From a bacterium (GTDB taxonomy: Bacteria > Patescibacteriota > Doudnabacteria > UBA920 > VMFF01): a stretch of DNA of 45,779 bases. A program made the translations under genes and the position numbers. Every line of letters begins with the position of its first letter. Positions within the stretch are counted from its first letter, which is position 1. This document shows positions 30,369 to 39,342 of this stretch, piece after piece. The DNA is taken from assembly GCA_021811585.1 (NCBI GenBank), contig JAJZOG010000017.1, positions 1 through 45,779 on the forward strand. The letters are read 5' to 3'. The notes beneath the pieces were generated by a model. That model was not told the DNA's origin, made no database searches, and worked only from the letters and a program-made list of their open reading frames with translations.

Positions 30369-32681
30369 TTAGCTTTTAATTTCAACAAAAGATAAAGATG
30401 CAAGGTAATCCAAAAAATATTGGCCATAATCCTTGCGTATTTTTGGGTCTGTTATATAAATCTTCTCTAAATCGTGTCCGTAGAAAAAACGGATCAGGGT
30501 ATGAAAATTATATAAAGCCCGGGGTATGTTAAATTCTATAAATTGGTTCTTATATTTTTGCGCCTGTGCCGCGAAAAGCGGGTGGGTGAATTGGTCAAAG
30601 GGCAAGCGCGTAATAACCAAGCTTTTTACTTTTAAATTTTTATGGATTTGCCTGGCAATAAACCTGTCGGTTGCGAGCAACAAGCTGTTCTCATGTATGG
30701 AAAAATTATCAAGCATTTTCGTGGGCCCTCCTGAAAACCCCTGGGCAAAAACTTTGAATTTTTTTTGCAAAGTTTTAAAATTCGCTTCGTAAAATTCCCT
30801 GATGAAATTCGAGCTCGGCATAATCACAGCCGCAGGGCAACCGATCTCCTCGGCCAAATCCAAAATCTTGGCCGGTTCCTGGCCGATATCGGTTCTGATA
30901 TGGACTTCCAGTTTTTTTCTCAATTCTTGCTGGCCGATATTTTTAACTGAGAAATTTTTTAAAGCCAGCCGCGCGATAAAATATTGCACCAGCGCGTTGG
31001 AACCGAGCGAAGCCGTAAACAAAATATTTTCCCGGCTGCCCAGCGTTTGGTCCGCAAGCTTTGCCAGATCCAGCGGGCTGCTGTGAAAAACCAAGCGGGC
31101 TTCGTAAATTTCCACCCACTTGATTTGGTTTTCCCGGGGAACAAAAAAATTTAGGAGCTCGCTGTTAAGCCGGTTAATCCCTTCGGATCCAAGCCGCGCA
31201 TTGAACTTCGCCATTTTTTCAATGAAATTGCCTGAGAGCCGTTCAATATTTTTATAAGCATCCGAATTGGCCGCAGAAGCATCCAGTAGAATATGCGCGG
31301 CCTCGGGATTCATTTTTTTAAAGTTCATGCTCGCCAAGCCGAAGAACAAATCAATCTCCGCAAGCGCCTGCGAGGATGTTTCGCGCAGCGCCACAGAACC
31401 CGTACCCAAAACAGGATCGCAAATCTGCTTGACCGCGTAAATATAATCGTTCCAGGAAATCTTTTTGCTGGCAATGTATGTGAGGGCGTTTTCAAAATTA
31501 TTTATATCCAAAATAATTATCTTTCTTGAACCGTATTCTTCGCGCCACTGCGGGGAAATGAAAAGCGAATACTCCATGGCCACGATTTTTTCTTTCTTGG
31601 GAAAAGGCCAGGCGCCATTGTCTCCCTCGCAGCTTACAAGCGCTCTGTATTGATTGCCGAAAAAAGAAAAATTCAAATCCAAAAGCGTCTGCGTTTGCCA
31701 GTTTAAATGCCTCCAAACCATTATTTTAGCCAAAAAAATTGAAATTTCCGGGGGAAATTGCGCCCTTTTTTTCAAAAGTTTTTCAAAACGTTCGGGGCTA
31801 AAAACATCAACATCCTCGAAAACCGGGCTTACAAGCTTGTACTGCCATAGCCGGCATAAGATTTTTTTGTTTGGAACCACAAGCAATGTTTTTTCTTTCA
31901 ATTTCGAAAGCCCGCCGTAAACATAATTTTGATAATCAAAGCCCAGCGGAAAAGTTATGATTTGCCCGGATTCTTGCAAGGCCTGCGTTATTTCCGCGCT
32001 TTGCGATATTTCCAAAGGCGCGGCCCGATCTTCCGCAACATGCGGCGGCATTTCTTCCTTGAGCAATTCCAAAAAAACAGGATCAGTGGATTCGAAAAGC
32101 GCGCGGATTTCTTTTCGCAATTCCTCCGGCAAAGAACAATTGATGCCCAAGAGCTTTTCCAAAATCTGCAGGGAGGCCTTGCTGTCCGCCAGCGCCCTGT
32201 GCGCCGACCTATGTTCAACCCGAAAAAAATTCACTACCGCTTCCAAATTATAAGAAGCAAATGTCGGCAAAAATATTTGGGCCAAATCCAGGGTATCGAT
32301 TTTTTTCCCGGAAAATTTTATTCCATATGCCTCTAAAAATCTGATATCAAAAGAAATATTATGCCCGACAATAATGCAATCCCGCACCAAATTTTGGATA
32401 TCATCGGATTTATCTCGAAACGCAGGGGCGTTTTCCATCTCTTCAGCCGTGATTCCCGTAAGCGCCAATATCCTTGCTGGCACTTCTTTTGCGGGCTTAA
32501 AAACAGAATCCCATTCCTGAATAATGCGGGTTTTGCCGCCGCTGATTTCAAAAATTACAATGCCAACCTCGAGAATATCTCCTTCAGCAGCATCAAAATT
32601 CGATGTTTCTATATCCAAACTGCAATATTTGGTTTGATTCTTTTCCGCTCTCAAATAAATCAATATAAATAATAAATACAA
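30369..32681 (-). CDS. DEDDh exonuclease fused to a degenerate DinG-like helicase
   Basis: The protein has up to 770 residues; only TTG starts are available (32681 and two further in), so the N-terminus is uncertain. The exonuclease domain has all five catalytic residues: D23 and E25 (SLDIETS), D112 (HNISFDIRF), H161 and D166 (HRALADSKAS). The remainder follows the layout of DinG: ILFTASLGSNALVQYFIARL (about 570-590) and, at the C-terminus, TRLPFDQFTHPL and DPKIRKDYGQYFLDYLA. But no Walker A (GxGKT) or DEAH box is found, and motif VI (QxxGRxxR) is reduced to FHTLIRF. An exonuclease-DinG fusion is known in Bacillus; this one should have lost ATPase activity. It follows recA. Confidence 0.85.
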   Translation of the reverse strand: MYLLFILIYLRAEKNQTKYCSLDIETSNFDAAEGDILEVGIVIFEISGGKTRIIQEWDSVFKPAKEVPARILALTGITAEEMENAPAFRDKSDDIQNLVRDCIIVGHNISFDIRFLEAYGIKFSGKKIDTLDLAQIFLPTFASYNLEAVVNFFRVEHRSAHRALADSKASLQILEKLLGINCSLPEELRKEIRALFESTDPVFLELLKEEMPPHVAEDRAAPLEISQSAEITQALQESGQIITFPLGFDYQNYVYGGLSKLKEKTLLVVPNKKILCRLWQYKLVSPVFEDVDVFSPERFEKLLKKRAQFPPEISIFLAKIMVWRHLNWQTQTLLDLNFSFFGNQYRALVSCEGDNGAWPFPKKEKIVAMEYSLFISPQWREEYGSRKIIILDINNFENALTYIASKKISWNDYIYAVKQICDPVLGTGSVALRETSSQALAEIDLFFGLASMNFKKMNPEAAHILLDASAANSDAYKNIERLSGNFIEKMAKFNARLGSEGINRLNSELLNFFVPRENQIKWVEIYEARLVFHSSPLDLAKLADQTLGSRENILFTASLGSNALVQYFIARLALKNFSVKNIGQQELRKKLEVHIRTDIGQEPAKILDLAEEIGCPAAVIMPSSNFIREFYEANFKTLQKKFKVFAQGFSGGPTKMLDNFSIHENSLLLATDRFIARQIHKNLKVKSLVITRLPFDQFTHPLFAAQAQKYKNQFIEFNIPRALYNFHTLIRFFYGHDLEKIYITDPKIRKDYGQYFLDYLASLSFVEIKS

Positions 32682-32702
32682 AAGGGCAAATTAATTGCCC
32701 TT
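32682..32702 (-). terminator. Hairpin terminator after recA
   Basis: On the minus strand AAGGGCAA-TTAAT-TTGCCCTT is followed by TTGTATTTATT. The T run is weak. It touches the first possible TTG start of the exonuclease gene, which suggests that the true start of that gene lies further in. Confidence 0.55.
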
Positions 32703-32734
32703 ATAGAAATTATAACACATGTCTACCTGAAATA

Positions 32735-33772
32735 TTAGTCCTCGCCTGAAATTTCCGCAGGCACTTCTCCGTTCCTGAACCTTTCCCTTATATTTTTATC
32801 AATTTCCGCAAGCACCGGCTCGTTTTGTTTGAGAAAGGCCTTGGCGTTTTCCCTGCCAATACCGAGCTTTGTATCGCCGAAAGAAAACGTGTTGCCGGTT
32901 TTGGAAACCACCCCATAAGCCGTGCCGGCATCCAACACATCCCCTGACCTGGAAATGCCTTCGTTATACATGATATCAAATTCTGCTGTCCGGAATGGGG
33001 CAGCCACCTTGTTTTTTACAACTTTTACTTTTACGCGCGAGCCCATAATTTTATCGCCCTGCTTTATTTGTGCGGTTTTCCGCACTTCCAGGCGCACGGA
33101 GGCATAAAACTTCAGGGCATTCCCGCCTGTTGTTGTTTCTGGATTCCCAAACATTACCCCGATTTTCATGCGAATCTGGTTAATAAATATGACTGTTGAT
33201 TTGGATTTGGAAATTATCCCGGTAAGCTTGCGCAATGCCTGTGACATAAGCCGCGCCTGCAAGCCCATGTGGCTATCTCCCATTTCACCTTCAATTTCAG
33301 CGCGCGGTGTCAAAGCTGCCACAGAATCAATAACAATAATATCAACAGCATTGCTGCGCACCAAGGTTTCCGTAATATCCAGGGCTTGTTCGCCGGTATC
33401 TGGCTGCGAAATTAAAAGATCATTAAGTTTAACACCAATTTTCCCGGCATATTCCGGGTCCATGGCATGTTCCGCATCAATAAATGCCGCCACCCCGCCT
33501 CTTTTTTGAATTTCCGCAATCATATGCAGTGCCAATGTGGTTTTGCCCGAGGATTCTGGCCCGTAAATCTCAATAATTCTGCCTCTCGGAATACCTCCGA
33601 CGCCAAGCGCCAAATCCAAAGATATTGAACCTGTTGGTATTGATTCAACATTTAATGTCTTATTGTCTTCCAGGGTCATTATTGCGCCTTCGCCGAATTT
33701 GTCTTTAATTTGCGCCAGCGCGGCTGCCACTGCTTTTAATCTGCCGTCATTTGCTTCTTTATGTTTTGCCAT
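32735..33772 (-). CDS. recA: Recombinase A
   Basis: The protein has 345 residues, the usual length. Walker [10 protein letters not shown] is at 71-79; [20 protein letters not shown] (about 145-164) and [38 protein letters not shown]-type segment (L2 loop) are intact; no intein. RecA forms filaments on single-stranded DNA for recombination and repair. A promoter at 33906-33934 lies upstream, and the transcript would begin with a long leader made of 7-nt repeats. Confidence 0.98.
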   Translation of the reverse strand: MAKHKEANDGRLKAVAAALAQIKDKFGEGAIMTLEDNKTLNVESIPTGSISLDLALGVGGIPRGRIIEIYGPESSGKTTLALHMIAEIQKRGGVAAFIDAEHAMDPEYAGKIGVKLNDLLISQPDTGEQALDITETLVRSNAVDIIVIDSVAALTPRAEIEGEMGDSHMGLQARLMSQALRKLTGIISKSKSTVIFINQIRMKIGVMFGNPETTTGGNALKFYASVRLEVRKTAQIKQGDKIMGSRVKVKVVKNKVAAPFRTAEFDIMYNEGISRSGDVLDAGTAYGVVSKTGNTFSFGDTKLGIGRENAKAFLKQNEPVLAEIDKNIRERFRNGEVPAEISGED

Positions 33773-33801
33773 AAAATTGGTAATTAGTAATTAAACGTTT
33801 C

Positions 33802-33909
33802 CAAACTATTAACTATCACCTATCATCTACCATCTACCAACTATCAACTATCACCTACCATCTATCAACTACAAACTATCAACTATCATCTACCGCCTAC
33901 TAACTACTA
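33802..33909. repeat. 7-nt repeat array (recA leader)
   Basis: About fifteen uninterrupted 7-nt units such as AAACTAT, CACCTAT, CATCTAC and CAACTAT. Positions CTA are fixed in every unit and the others vary. The array lies between the recA promoter and the recA start, so it should be transcribed as UAG-containing leader. It is the longest of the three arrays in the window. Confidence 0.9.
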
Positions 33910-33934
33910 TACATTACCGTAAAATAATATTCAA
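33906..33934 (-). promoter_or_regulatory. Probable recA promoter
   Basis: On the minus strand TTGAAT (33929-33934) and TATAGT (33906-33911) are separated by 17 nt. The start of recA is 134 nt downstream. No LexA-box-like palindrome is seen around it. Confidence 0.6.
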
Positions 33935-33955
33935 AAAATTAAGTTATTTTTAATC

Positions 33956-34966
33956 TTAATGCGCCTGGTTCAAACTATCCAACGTAAACGGCACATTTTG
34001 GAGCACTTCGCCATCGCGCCCAAGCTTGCCCAAATCCTTTCCATTCATTTGCACATAAGTGCTTCCCGCATCCCCCGTACTAATAAGAACCTGTTTTTGG
34101 GCCGTGTATGTCTTGCTTTCTCCGGCAGCAATATTTACGTTATCAGACGGCTGGTTATCAACCTGGACAATAAGCCAAGTTGGCCTGGGGTGCACGGAAA
34201 TTGTCAAACTTATTGAAGCCGCGCTGCTTGCCGCGTTCGCCGAAGAGAGCGTGGCATTTTGCTGCGGAACTTCGGCAATCACAAACATTTGTTTCTTGTT
34301 GGTTTTGCCGAAATTGCTTTGCGCGGAAAAATCCAATTCCTGCCTGCCTGGGCTCAAACTTATCAGCTGCTTAAAATTGCCCGCAGTATCCACTGCCACG
34401 GATTGGCCGTTAATGCTTAAATTCACTCCTGGATCTGTTTTCCCCTGCACCACAACCGAAGAGGACTGTATTATTTGGCCGTCTTTTGGCTGAGCAACAT
34501 CTATAAGCGGTGGCCTGTTTATGGAATGAATCTGATAAAACAGATAGCCGAGTATAAAAATGATGAAAAAGGCCATTAACGCAAAAGCAATTGTTTTCGG
34601 GGTGATAATAAATTTATGCGGGGCATATTCCTTATAAACATTGCGCCGCTTATTAATATTATCGTGTATTTCACGCTCTTTTTTATACTGCCGGATCAAG
34701 GCCTCGTAATCAACCATGTAAAGCTCGGCAAGCTTCTTTAGAAATCCGCGCACATAAACATCCGCGGGCAGCTTGTGATAATGACCCTGCTCAAGCGCTT
34801 CGATAAACTTCTCCGATATGTTCGTTATTTTTGCAACCTGTTTTATATCGTATGAAAAGCTGCCCCTTGCATGGCTCAAATATTCGGGCAAGGTTTCCAT
34901 ATTTATTTTTTTGGTTTCGAAAATCCCGTCCATGCGCACCGCCTTTTCGTAAAAATTATTCCTCAA
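33956..34966 (-). CDS. RodZ-like HTH membrane protein
   Basis: The protein has 336 residues. A RodZ-type HTH (about 27-95, with LSHARGSFSYDIKQVAKITN and LPADVYVRGFLKKLAELYMV) is followed by a basic stretch, one membrane helix (about 122-145), a beta-sandwich domain (about 155-225, QPKDGQIIQSSSVVVQGKTD), a linker and a C-terminal DUF4115-like domain (about 255-325, PTWLIVQVDNQPSDNVNIAAGE). RodZ links MreB to the envelope in rods. The extra sandwich domain is not in E. coli RodZ. It overlaps the ftsK stop by 11 nt, so it is translationally coupled to ftsK. Confidence 0.85.
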   Translation of the reverse strand: MRNNFYEKAVRMDGIFETKKINMETLPEYLSHARGSFSYDIKQVAKITNISEKFIEALEQGHYHKLPADVYVRGFLKKLAELYMVDYEALIRQYKKEREIHDNINKRRNVYKEYAPHKFIITPKTIAFALMAFFIIFILGYLFYQIHSINRPPLIDVAQPKDGQIIQSSSVVVQGKTDPGVNLSINGQSVAVDTAGNFKQLISLSPGRQELDFSAQSNFGKTNKKQMFVIAEVPQQNATLSSANAASSAASISLTISVHPRPTWLIVQVDNQPSDNVNIAAGESKTYTAQKQVLISTGDAGSTYVQMNGKDLGKLGRDGEVLQNVPFTLDSLNQAH

Positions 34967-37199
34967 AATCGCTGTTATCGGTTTCTTCTATTGTCTGATA
35001 ATCTTCATCTGCAATCGAAACCATTTCGCCGCCGCTGGCATACACTTCTCTTGGCTTGGCTCCGTCTCCAGGGCCGATAATGCCGCGCTCCTCAAGGAGA
35101 TCCAGCAACCGCGCCGCGCGCGCATAACCGACGCGCAACCGCCTTTGCAGTAAAGAAGCGGATGCCTTGCCTGCCTGGCGGACAACATTTTCCGCTTCCT
35201 GCAGCAGTTCATCCCCGCCGTCATCAGAAGCGCCAAAACCCGGGAGAGATGCGCCTGTTTTCGGCTTTTCCAAAATCTCTTCATTATATATGACGGCGCC
35301 TGTCTGGATTTTGAAAAAGTCCACGACGCGTTTCACCTCTTTTTCGCCGACATAATTTCCTTGAATGCGCTTCGGCTTTTGAATTTCAGCGGTAACAAAA
35401 AGCATATCTCCGTTTCCCAAAAGTTTTTCAGCTCCGGAAGAATCCAAAATCGTGCGGCTATCAACTTGCGATGCCACGGCAAAAGCAATCCTGGAAGTAA
35501 TGTTTGCCTTAATAAGGCCTGTTATGATCTCAACAGAAGGCCTTTGGGTTGCCAACACAAGATGAATGCCAACAGCGCGCGCCATTTGCGAGAGCCGCAC
35601 AATGGCAGCTTCCACATCATTCTGTGCGACTGCCATAAGATCCGCCAGCTCATCAACAATAATTATAATGTAATGCATTTGGGCAGGCGCGGATTCGTTG
35701 TATTCCCCTATGTTTCGCTTGTTCGCCTCTGACAAAAGCTTGTATCTCCTGTCCATTTCCGCGACAGCCCATTTCAAGGCATTTACGGCTTTGTCGTGGT
35801 CAATAACAACAGGCGTGAGCAAATGCGGTATGCCGTTATACAAATTCAATTCCACGCGCTTGGGATCTATAACTATAAATTTAACATCCTGCGGCGTATT
35901 CCTGTATAAAAGGGATATGAAAAGGGAATTGATGCAAACGCTTTTTCCGGTGCCGGTCGCCCCGGCAATAAGCAAATGCGGCATACGCGCCAAATCAGAA
36001 ACCATGGGATGCCCGGCAACGTCGCGGCCCAAAGCAAAAGCCAGCTTTGATGCGTGCTTAACAAAATTTTCCGTCTGTAAAACTTCGCGCAGGCGCACGA
36101 TAGTACTGGATTTGTTCGGGATTTCAATGCCAACCAGCGCCTTGCCGGGAATAGGCAGTTCCATGCGCAGCGAATGCGCTGAAAGCGCCAAGGCCAAATC
36201 ATTCTGCAAGGCCGCAATTTGCGAAAGCTTCACGCCGACTGCCGGACGCAAAGTGTATTGCGTGACCGTGGGGCCCACATTTACTTCTCCCATCTCAACT
36301 TCAATCCCAAAATCAGCCAGCGCTTTCTGAATAATAGAAACATTCATCTCTATATTCCCGCTGTCAACGGGATTTTTTGCGTCTTCAAGCAAATCAAACG
36401 AGGGCAATTTCCAATCTTTGCGGTCGTCCAAAACCATTGCCGGCAAAGAAATTTGCGCTGATTCCGGCTCGATTATTTTAAGCGGTGCCAGCTTCTGCGG
36501 TTCTCTTTTTTCGGCCTTGCCGGCGTCAACGGCCTTGTTATTTTCCGAAACCTTTTCGGAAATAAATCCCGCCTTGCCCATTTCATTTATTTTAATAGGC
36601 CCGACTTCATAATTTACTTTTATATTTTCCCTTGCCGGCTTTTCGTTTTCCGCTGGGAACTTAGGCATTAAATCTCTTATGGAAATATCAAAGGTAATTA
36701 AAAGCGCTATGAATGCCAGCGCCAAGAGGATTATCGCGCCGGCCCAGAATCCTACAAGCGAAAAAAACGGGTATGCAAACAAGGCGCCAAGATAACCGCC
36801 GCCTTTGTGCGCTGAAACCAAATCCAAGGCAGAAGCGCCTCCTTTCATATAAACAAGGTGGATTAAGCCGGCTACAGCGCCTGCCAGCAGAAACGCTCCT
36901 ATATATGTGCGGACATAAAACGATTGGTGCTTTTTTTCGGCATCAATTTTCTGCCTGTACAAAGCCAAGCCAATTATTAAAAATACAAACGGGATAAAAT
37001 AGGCAATAAATCCAAACCCGAATCTTAAAGCAGAATCTATATACGCACCGGTTACTCCTGCAAGGTTAAAGAGCGAGAACAGGGCAATAAAAAAAAGGGC
37101 AATAAAAATGATAACAGCAATGCCCTTTTTGGTTTCAGCGCTTAAATGCAAGGACGGCTTTGGAATAAGATGTTCGGATTTTTTTAGTTTCTTTGGCAT
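34956..37199 (-). CDS. ftsK: DNA translocase FtsK/SpoIIIE
   Basis: The protein has 747 residues. Four membrane helices occupy about 28-190. A short linker follows. The motor has Walker A IAGATGTGKSV (about 420-430), Walker B IIIIVDELADLMAV (about 510-523) and VHLVLATQRPSVEIITGLIK. The C-terminal gamma domain (about 650-715, SASLLQRRLRVGYARAARLLDLLEE) recognises orienting DNA sequences. FtsK pumps chromosomal DNA through the closing septum. The linker is much shorter than in E. coli. Confidence 0.97.
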   Translation of the reverse strand: MPKKLKKSEHLIPKPSLHLSAETKKGIAVIIFIALFFIALFSLFNLAGVTGAYIDSALRFGFGFIAYFIPFVFLIIGLALYRQKIDAEKKHQSFYVRTYIGAFLLAGAVAGLIHLVYMKGGASALDLVSAHKGGGYLGALFAYPFFSLVGFWAGAIILLALAFIALLITFDISIRDLMPKFPAENEKPARENIKVNYEVGPIKINEMGKAGFISEKVSENNKAVDAGKAEKREPQKLAPLKIIEPESAQISLPAMVLDDRKDWKLPSFDLLEDAKNPVDSGNIEMNVSIIQKALADFGIEVEMGEVNVGPTVTQYTLRPAVGVKLSQIAALQNDLALALSAHSLRMELPIPGKALVGIEIPNKSSTIVRLREVLQTENFVKHASKLAFALGRDVAGHPMVSDLARMPHLLIAGATGTGKSVCINSLFISLLYRNTPQDVKFIVIDPKRVELNLYNGIPHLLTPVVIDHDKAVNALKWAVAEMDRRYKLLSEANKRNIGEYNESAPAQMHYIIIIVDELADLMAVAQNDVEAAIVRLSQMARAVGIHLVLATQRPSVEIITGLIKANITSRIAFAVASQVDSRTILDSSGAEKLLGNGDMLFVTAEIQKPKRIQGNYVGEKEVKRVVDFFKIQTGAVIYNEEILEKPKTGASLPGFGASDDGGDELLQEAENVVRQAGKASASLLQRRLRVGYARAARLLDLLEERGIIGPGDGAKPREVYASGGEMVSIADEDYQTIEETDNSDFEE

Positions 37200-37228
37200 G
37201 TAGGCATTTTAATATAAAAGCGGGAAAA

Positions 37229-37260
37229 TTAAAACCGCCGTATTCCCATGCGGCGGCTTT
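37229..37260 (-). terminator. Intrinsic terminator of hsp20
   Basis: On the minus strand GCCGCCG and CGGCGGT pair over a 10-nt loop (37235-37257) and are followed by TTTTAATTTT. It ends the hsp20 transcript before ftsK. Confidence 0.75.
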
Positions 37261-37280
37261 TTGAACGATTCGGAAGGCCT

Positions 37281-37814
37281 TTAGCCCTTAACCCTTATTT
37301 TCTTTGTCTTTGCTTTTGCTGCTTTGGGCAAAATAATGGTAAGGATGCCGTCTTTCAAATCCGCATCCACGCCTTCGCTGTCTATATCAACCGGCAAAAT
37401 AACGCTCCTGGAAAATCCGCCCCAATAGCATTCCTGATAAAAATAATCTTCCTGGGCAATTTTTTCTTCGCGCTTGCGTTCGCCTTTTATGGTGACCATA
37501 TCATTGGCAATGGTAATGTCCAAATCCTCCGGCGTCACGCCGGCAATGGTGGATTTAATGATAACATTATCCTTGGTCTGGTAAACGTCTATGTTCAACT
37601 GGCCTTCATAATCAGAAAGCCATTCTTCGTTTTCATTGCTCTCGCTTGTTTCATTGGCAACAGATGTTTCATCTGGAGCGCTCACTTCTTCGGCATATTC
37701 CTCGGCTTGGGGCGCTTGCGCATATTGCGGCTGCTCCATGGAAACATTTACCGGCTGGGGCGCTTCTTCGCCGCCCATAAGTTTTCCAAAAAAAGATTTC
37801 TTTTCTTTAGGCAT
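37281..37814 (-). CDS. Hsp20 small heat-shock protein
   Basis: The protein has 177 residues. The first 70 are Gln/Glu/Pro-rich and probably disordered. The alpha-crystallin domain covers about 73-170: QLNIDVYQTKDNVIIKSTIA, GVTPEDLDITIANDMVTIKG, and GVDADLKDGILTIILPKAAK with the A-x-x-x-G-x-L motif. It binds unfolding proteins without ATP. Its own near-consensus promoter and terminator show a single-gene unit. No CIRCE element is seen. Confidence 0.95.
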   Translation of the reverse strand: MPKEKKSFFGKLMGGEEAPQPVNVSMEQPQYAQAPQAEEYAEEVSAPDETSVANETSESNENEEWLSDYEGQLNIDVYQTKDNVIIKSTIAGVTPEDLDITIANDMVTIKGERKREEKIAQEDYFYQECYWGGFSRSVILPVDIDSEGVDADLKDGILTIILPKAAKAKTKKIRVKG

Positions 37815-37842
37815 TTATTTCAATACGTTATTATTTGTCTTC

Positions 37843-37871
37843 ATACTACTTATTATCAAAGATATTGTCAA
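37843..37871 (-). promoter_or_regulatory. Promoter of hsp20
   Basis: On the minus strand TTGACA (37866-37871) and TAGTAT (37843-37848) are separated by 17 nt. The start codon is 29 nt downstream of the -10 box. Confidence 0.75.
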
Positions 37872-37878
37872 ACAAGTT

Positions 37879-38958
37879 TCACAATTTTGCAAAGGCGTCC
37901 TTTATTACGGATTCATCCTTAAAAATTTCCGCCAGAGCGGGATTGTTTCCCAGCTGATTTCTGAATTTTTTGGACTCCAGTTCGCCTTTAATTTCCACGG
38001 AAATATCAGGCACAAGCGGCATGACCAAGTTTTTGCTTAACAAATACTTGTAATTTAGCTTTTCCTGCCCAGGCATGCAGGCATTAATTTGCATGGGCAG
38101 GCGAAACCTCAAACATTCTGCCACAGTAAGCCCGCCGGGCTTGCCAACCAAAATATCGGCGACAGCATAAAGCTCTTCCATATTATTATAATAGCCGAAC
38201 ACAGCGACATCCGCGCTGCCGGAATAATATTCCCGCATATTTTCAAAAAGCTTTTTGTTTTTCCCGCAGACAATTATGATTTTAATATTTTTGCCGCGAA
38301 GTTTCTCTATTTCGGCTTTTTTGAGATAAACGCCCAAGCTCCCGCCGGAAAAAAGCACAACCATATCCTCCTCCCCTATTTTTAATTTTTCTTTAATCTG
38401 CGGCAGCGAAAACTTTTGTTTTGGCTTTAGGGTAATTCCGCAAACCGCGATTTTTGATTCCGGTATTCCCATGCCCTGCATCTCTTCTTTTTGCTCTTTT
38501 ATGTTTGCCAAAAAAAGATCTGCATTTTTGAAAACCCAATAAGGGTGCAAATGATAATCAGAAAAGGCAATCACGAATTTCCCCATGAAAAGTTTTTTCT
38601 TTTTAAGATAAGAGACAATTGCGGAAGGATTTACCTGGGTAGTCAAGACAATATCATATTTTTTTTGGCGGATTAAATTCAAGGCCTTTTTGGATCTTAG
38701 GCCCGCAACCGACACGCGCAACGGCAATGTTAATTTCAAAAATAATTTGTTGTTATAAAAAAAATCCCACAGCCACGGTGCGCGATTTAAAATCCACAAA
38801 TAAAGGCCTGCCCCTTTATCCACAAGTTTTCCTTTTTCCAGATGCAAGGTATCAACCAAATCCACTTCATAATCTGCAGATAAAACAGCCCCGATATTCT
38901 CAGCAATCTTCTTGTGCCCTTCGCCTACCGAAGTATATAAAATTAAAATTTTCTTCAT
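37879..38958 (-). CDS. GT28-type glycosyltransferase, MurG/diglucosyl-diacylglycerol synthase-like
   Basis: The protein has 359 residues. The N-terminal half has KILILYTSVGEGHKKIAENI, the glycine-rich acceptor loop of MGDG synthase-like enzymes, and DIVLTTQVNPSAIVSYLK. The C-terminal half has VVLFSGGSLGVYLKKAEIEK, VAVFGYYNNMEELYAVADIL and VGKPGGLTVAECLRFRLPM (about 273-291), the nucleotide-sugar site. Likely product is a glycolipid at the membrane. UgtP/MGD-type proteins are the closest family by eye; MurG is less likely because the N-terminal motif differs. Confidence 0.85.
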   Translation of the reverse strand: MKKILILYTSVGEGHKKIAENIGAVLSADYEVDLVDTLHLEKGKLVDKGAGLYLWILNRAPWLWDFFYNNKLFLKLTLPLRVSVAGLRSKKALNLIRQKKYDIVLTTQVNPSAIVSYLKKKKLFMGKFVIAFSDYHLHPYWVFKNADLFLANIKEQKEEMQGMGIPESKIAVCGITLKPKQKFSLPQIKEKLKIGEEDMVVLFSGGSLGVYLKKAEIEKLRGKNIKIIIVCGKNKKLFENMREYYSGSADVAVFGYYNNMEELYAVADILVGKPGGLTVAECLRFRLPMQINACMPGQEKLNYKYLLSKNLVMPLVPDISVEIKGELESKKFRNQLGNNPALAEIFKDESVIKDAFAKL

Positions 38959-39230
38959 GCCGATTTAATTTGTGCGAAAAAGAAGAGCATTGTGAGGGAG
39001 AAATTATTGGCTGCCCTCGCTTTCGTCGCCGCTGAATTTCGCATTTTGCGTTGCAAATGCACTGAAAACTTTATATCAGCTCTGCCCTATATGGGTGCGT
39101 TAAGGATTCTGATCTTAGGTGATTTATTTCAAAATGATTTTTCATAATAAATCTGTTTATAAATTTATAAATCTATTTTATTGCGCTTTGCGCCGAGGCA
39201 ACCACTTTCAATTTCGCTGAATGTAAAATA

Positions 39231-39320
39231 TGGCGGAAGAGGTGGGATTCGAACCCACGGTACCCTTGCGGATACACCGCATTTCGAGTGCGGCCCATTC
39301 GACCACTCTGGCACTCTTCC
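39231..39320 (-). tRNA. tRNA-Ser (CGA)
   Basis: The acceptor is GGAAGAG/CTCTTCC. The anticodon stem CCGCA/TGCGG has loop CTCGAAA (anticodon CGA). A long variable arm shows class II structure, and the T arm is GTGGG-TTCGAAT-CCCAC. CCA is encoded (39231-39233). Confidence 0.95.
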
Positions 39321-39342
39321 GTGCTTAACATATTTAATTTGG

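Noticed and set aside
33802-33909. CRISPR-like or iteron origin array
   Set aside because: Units are only 7 nt and contiguous without spacers; no replication initiator gene or DnaA-box cluster is nearby.
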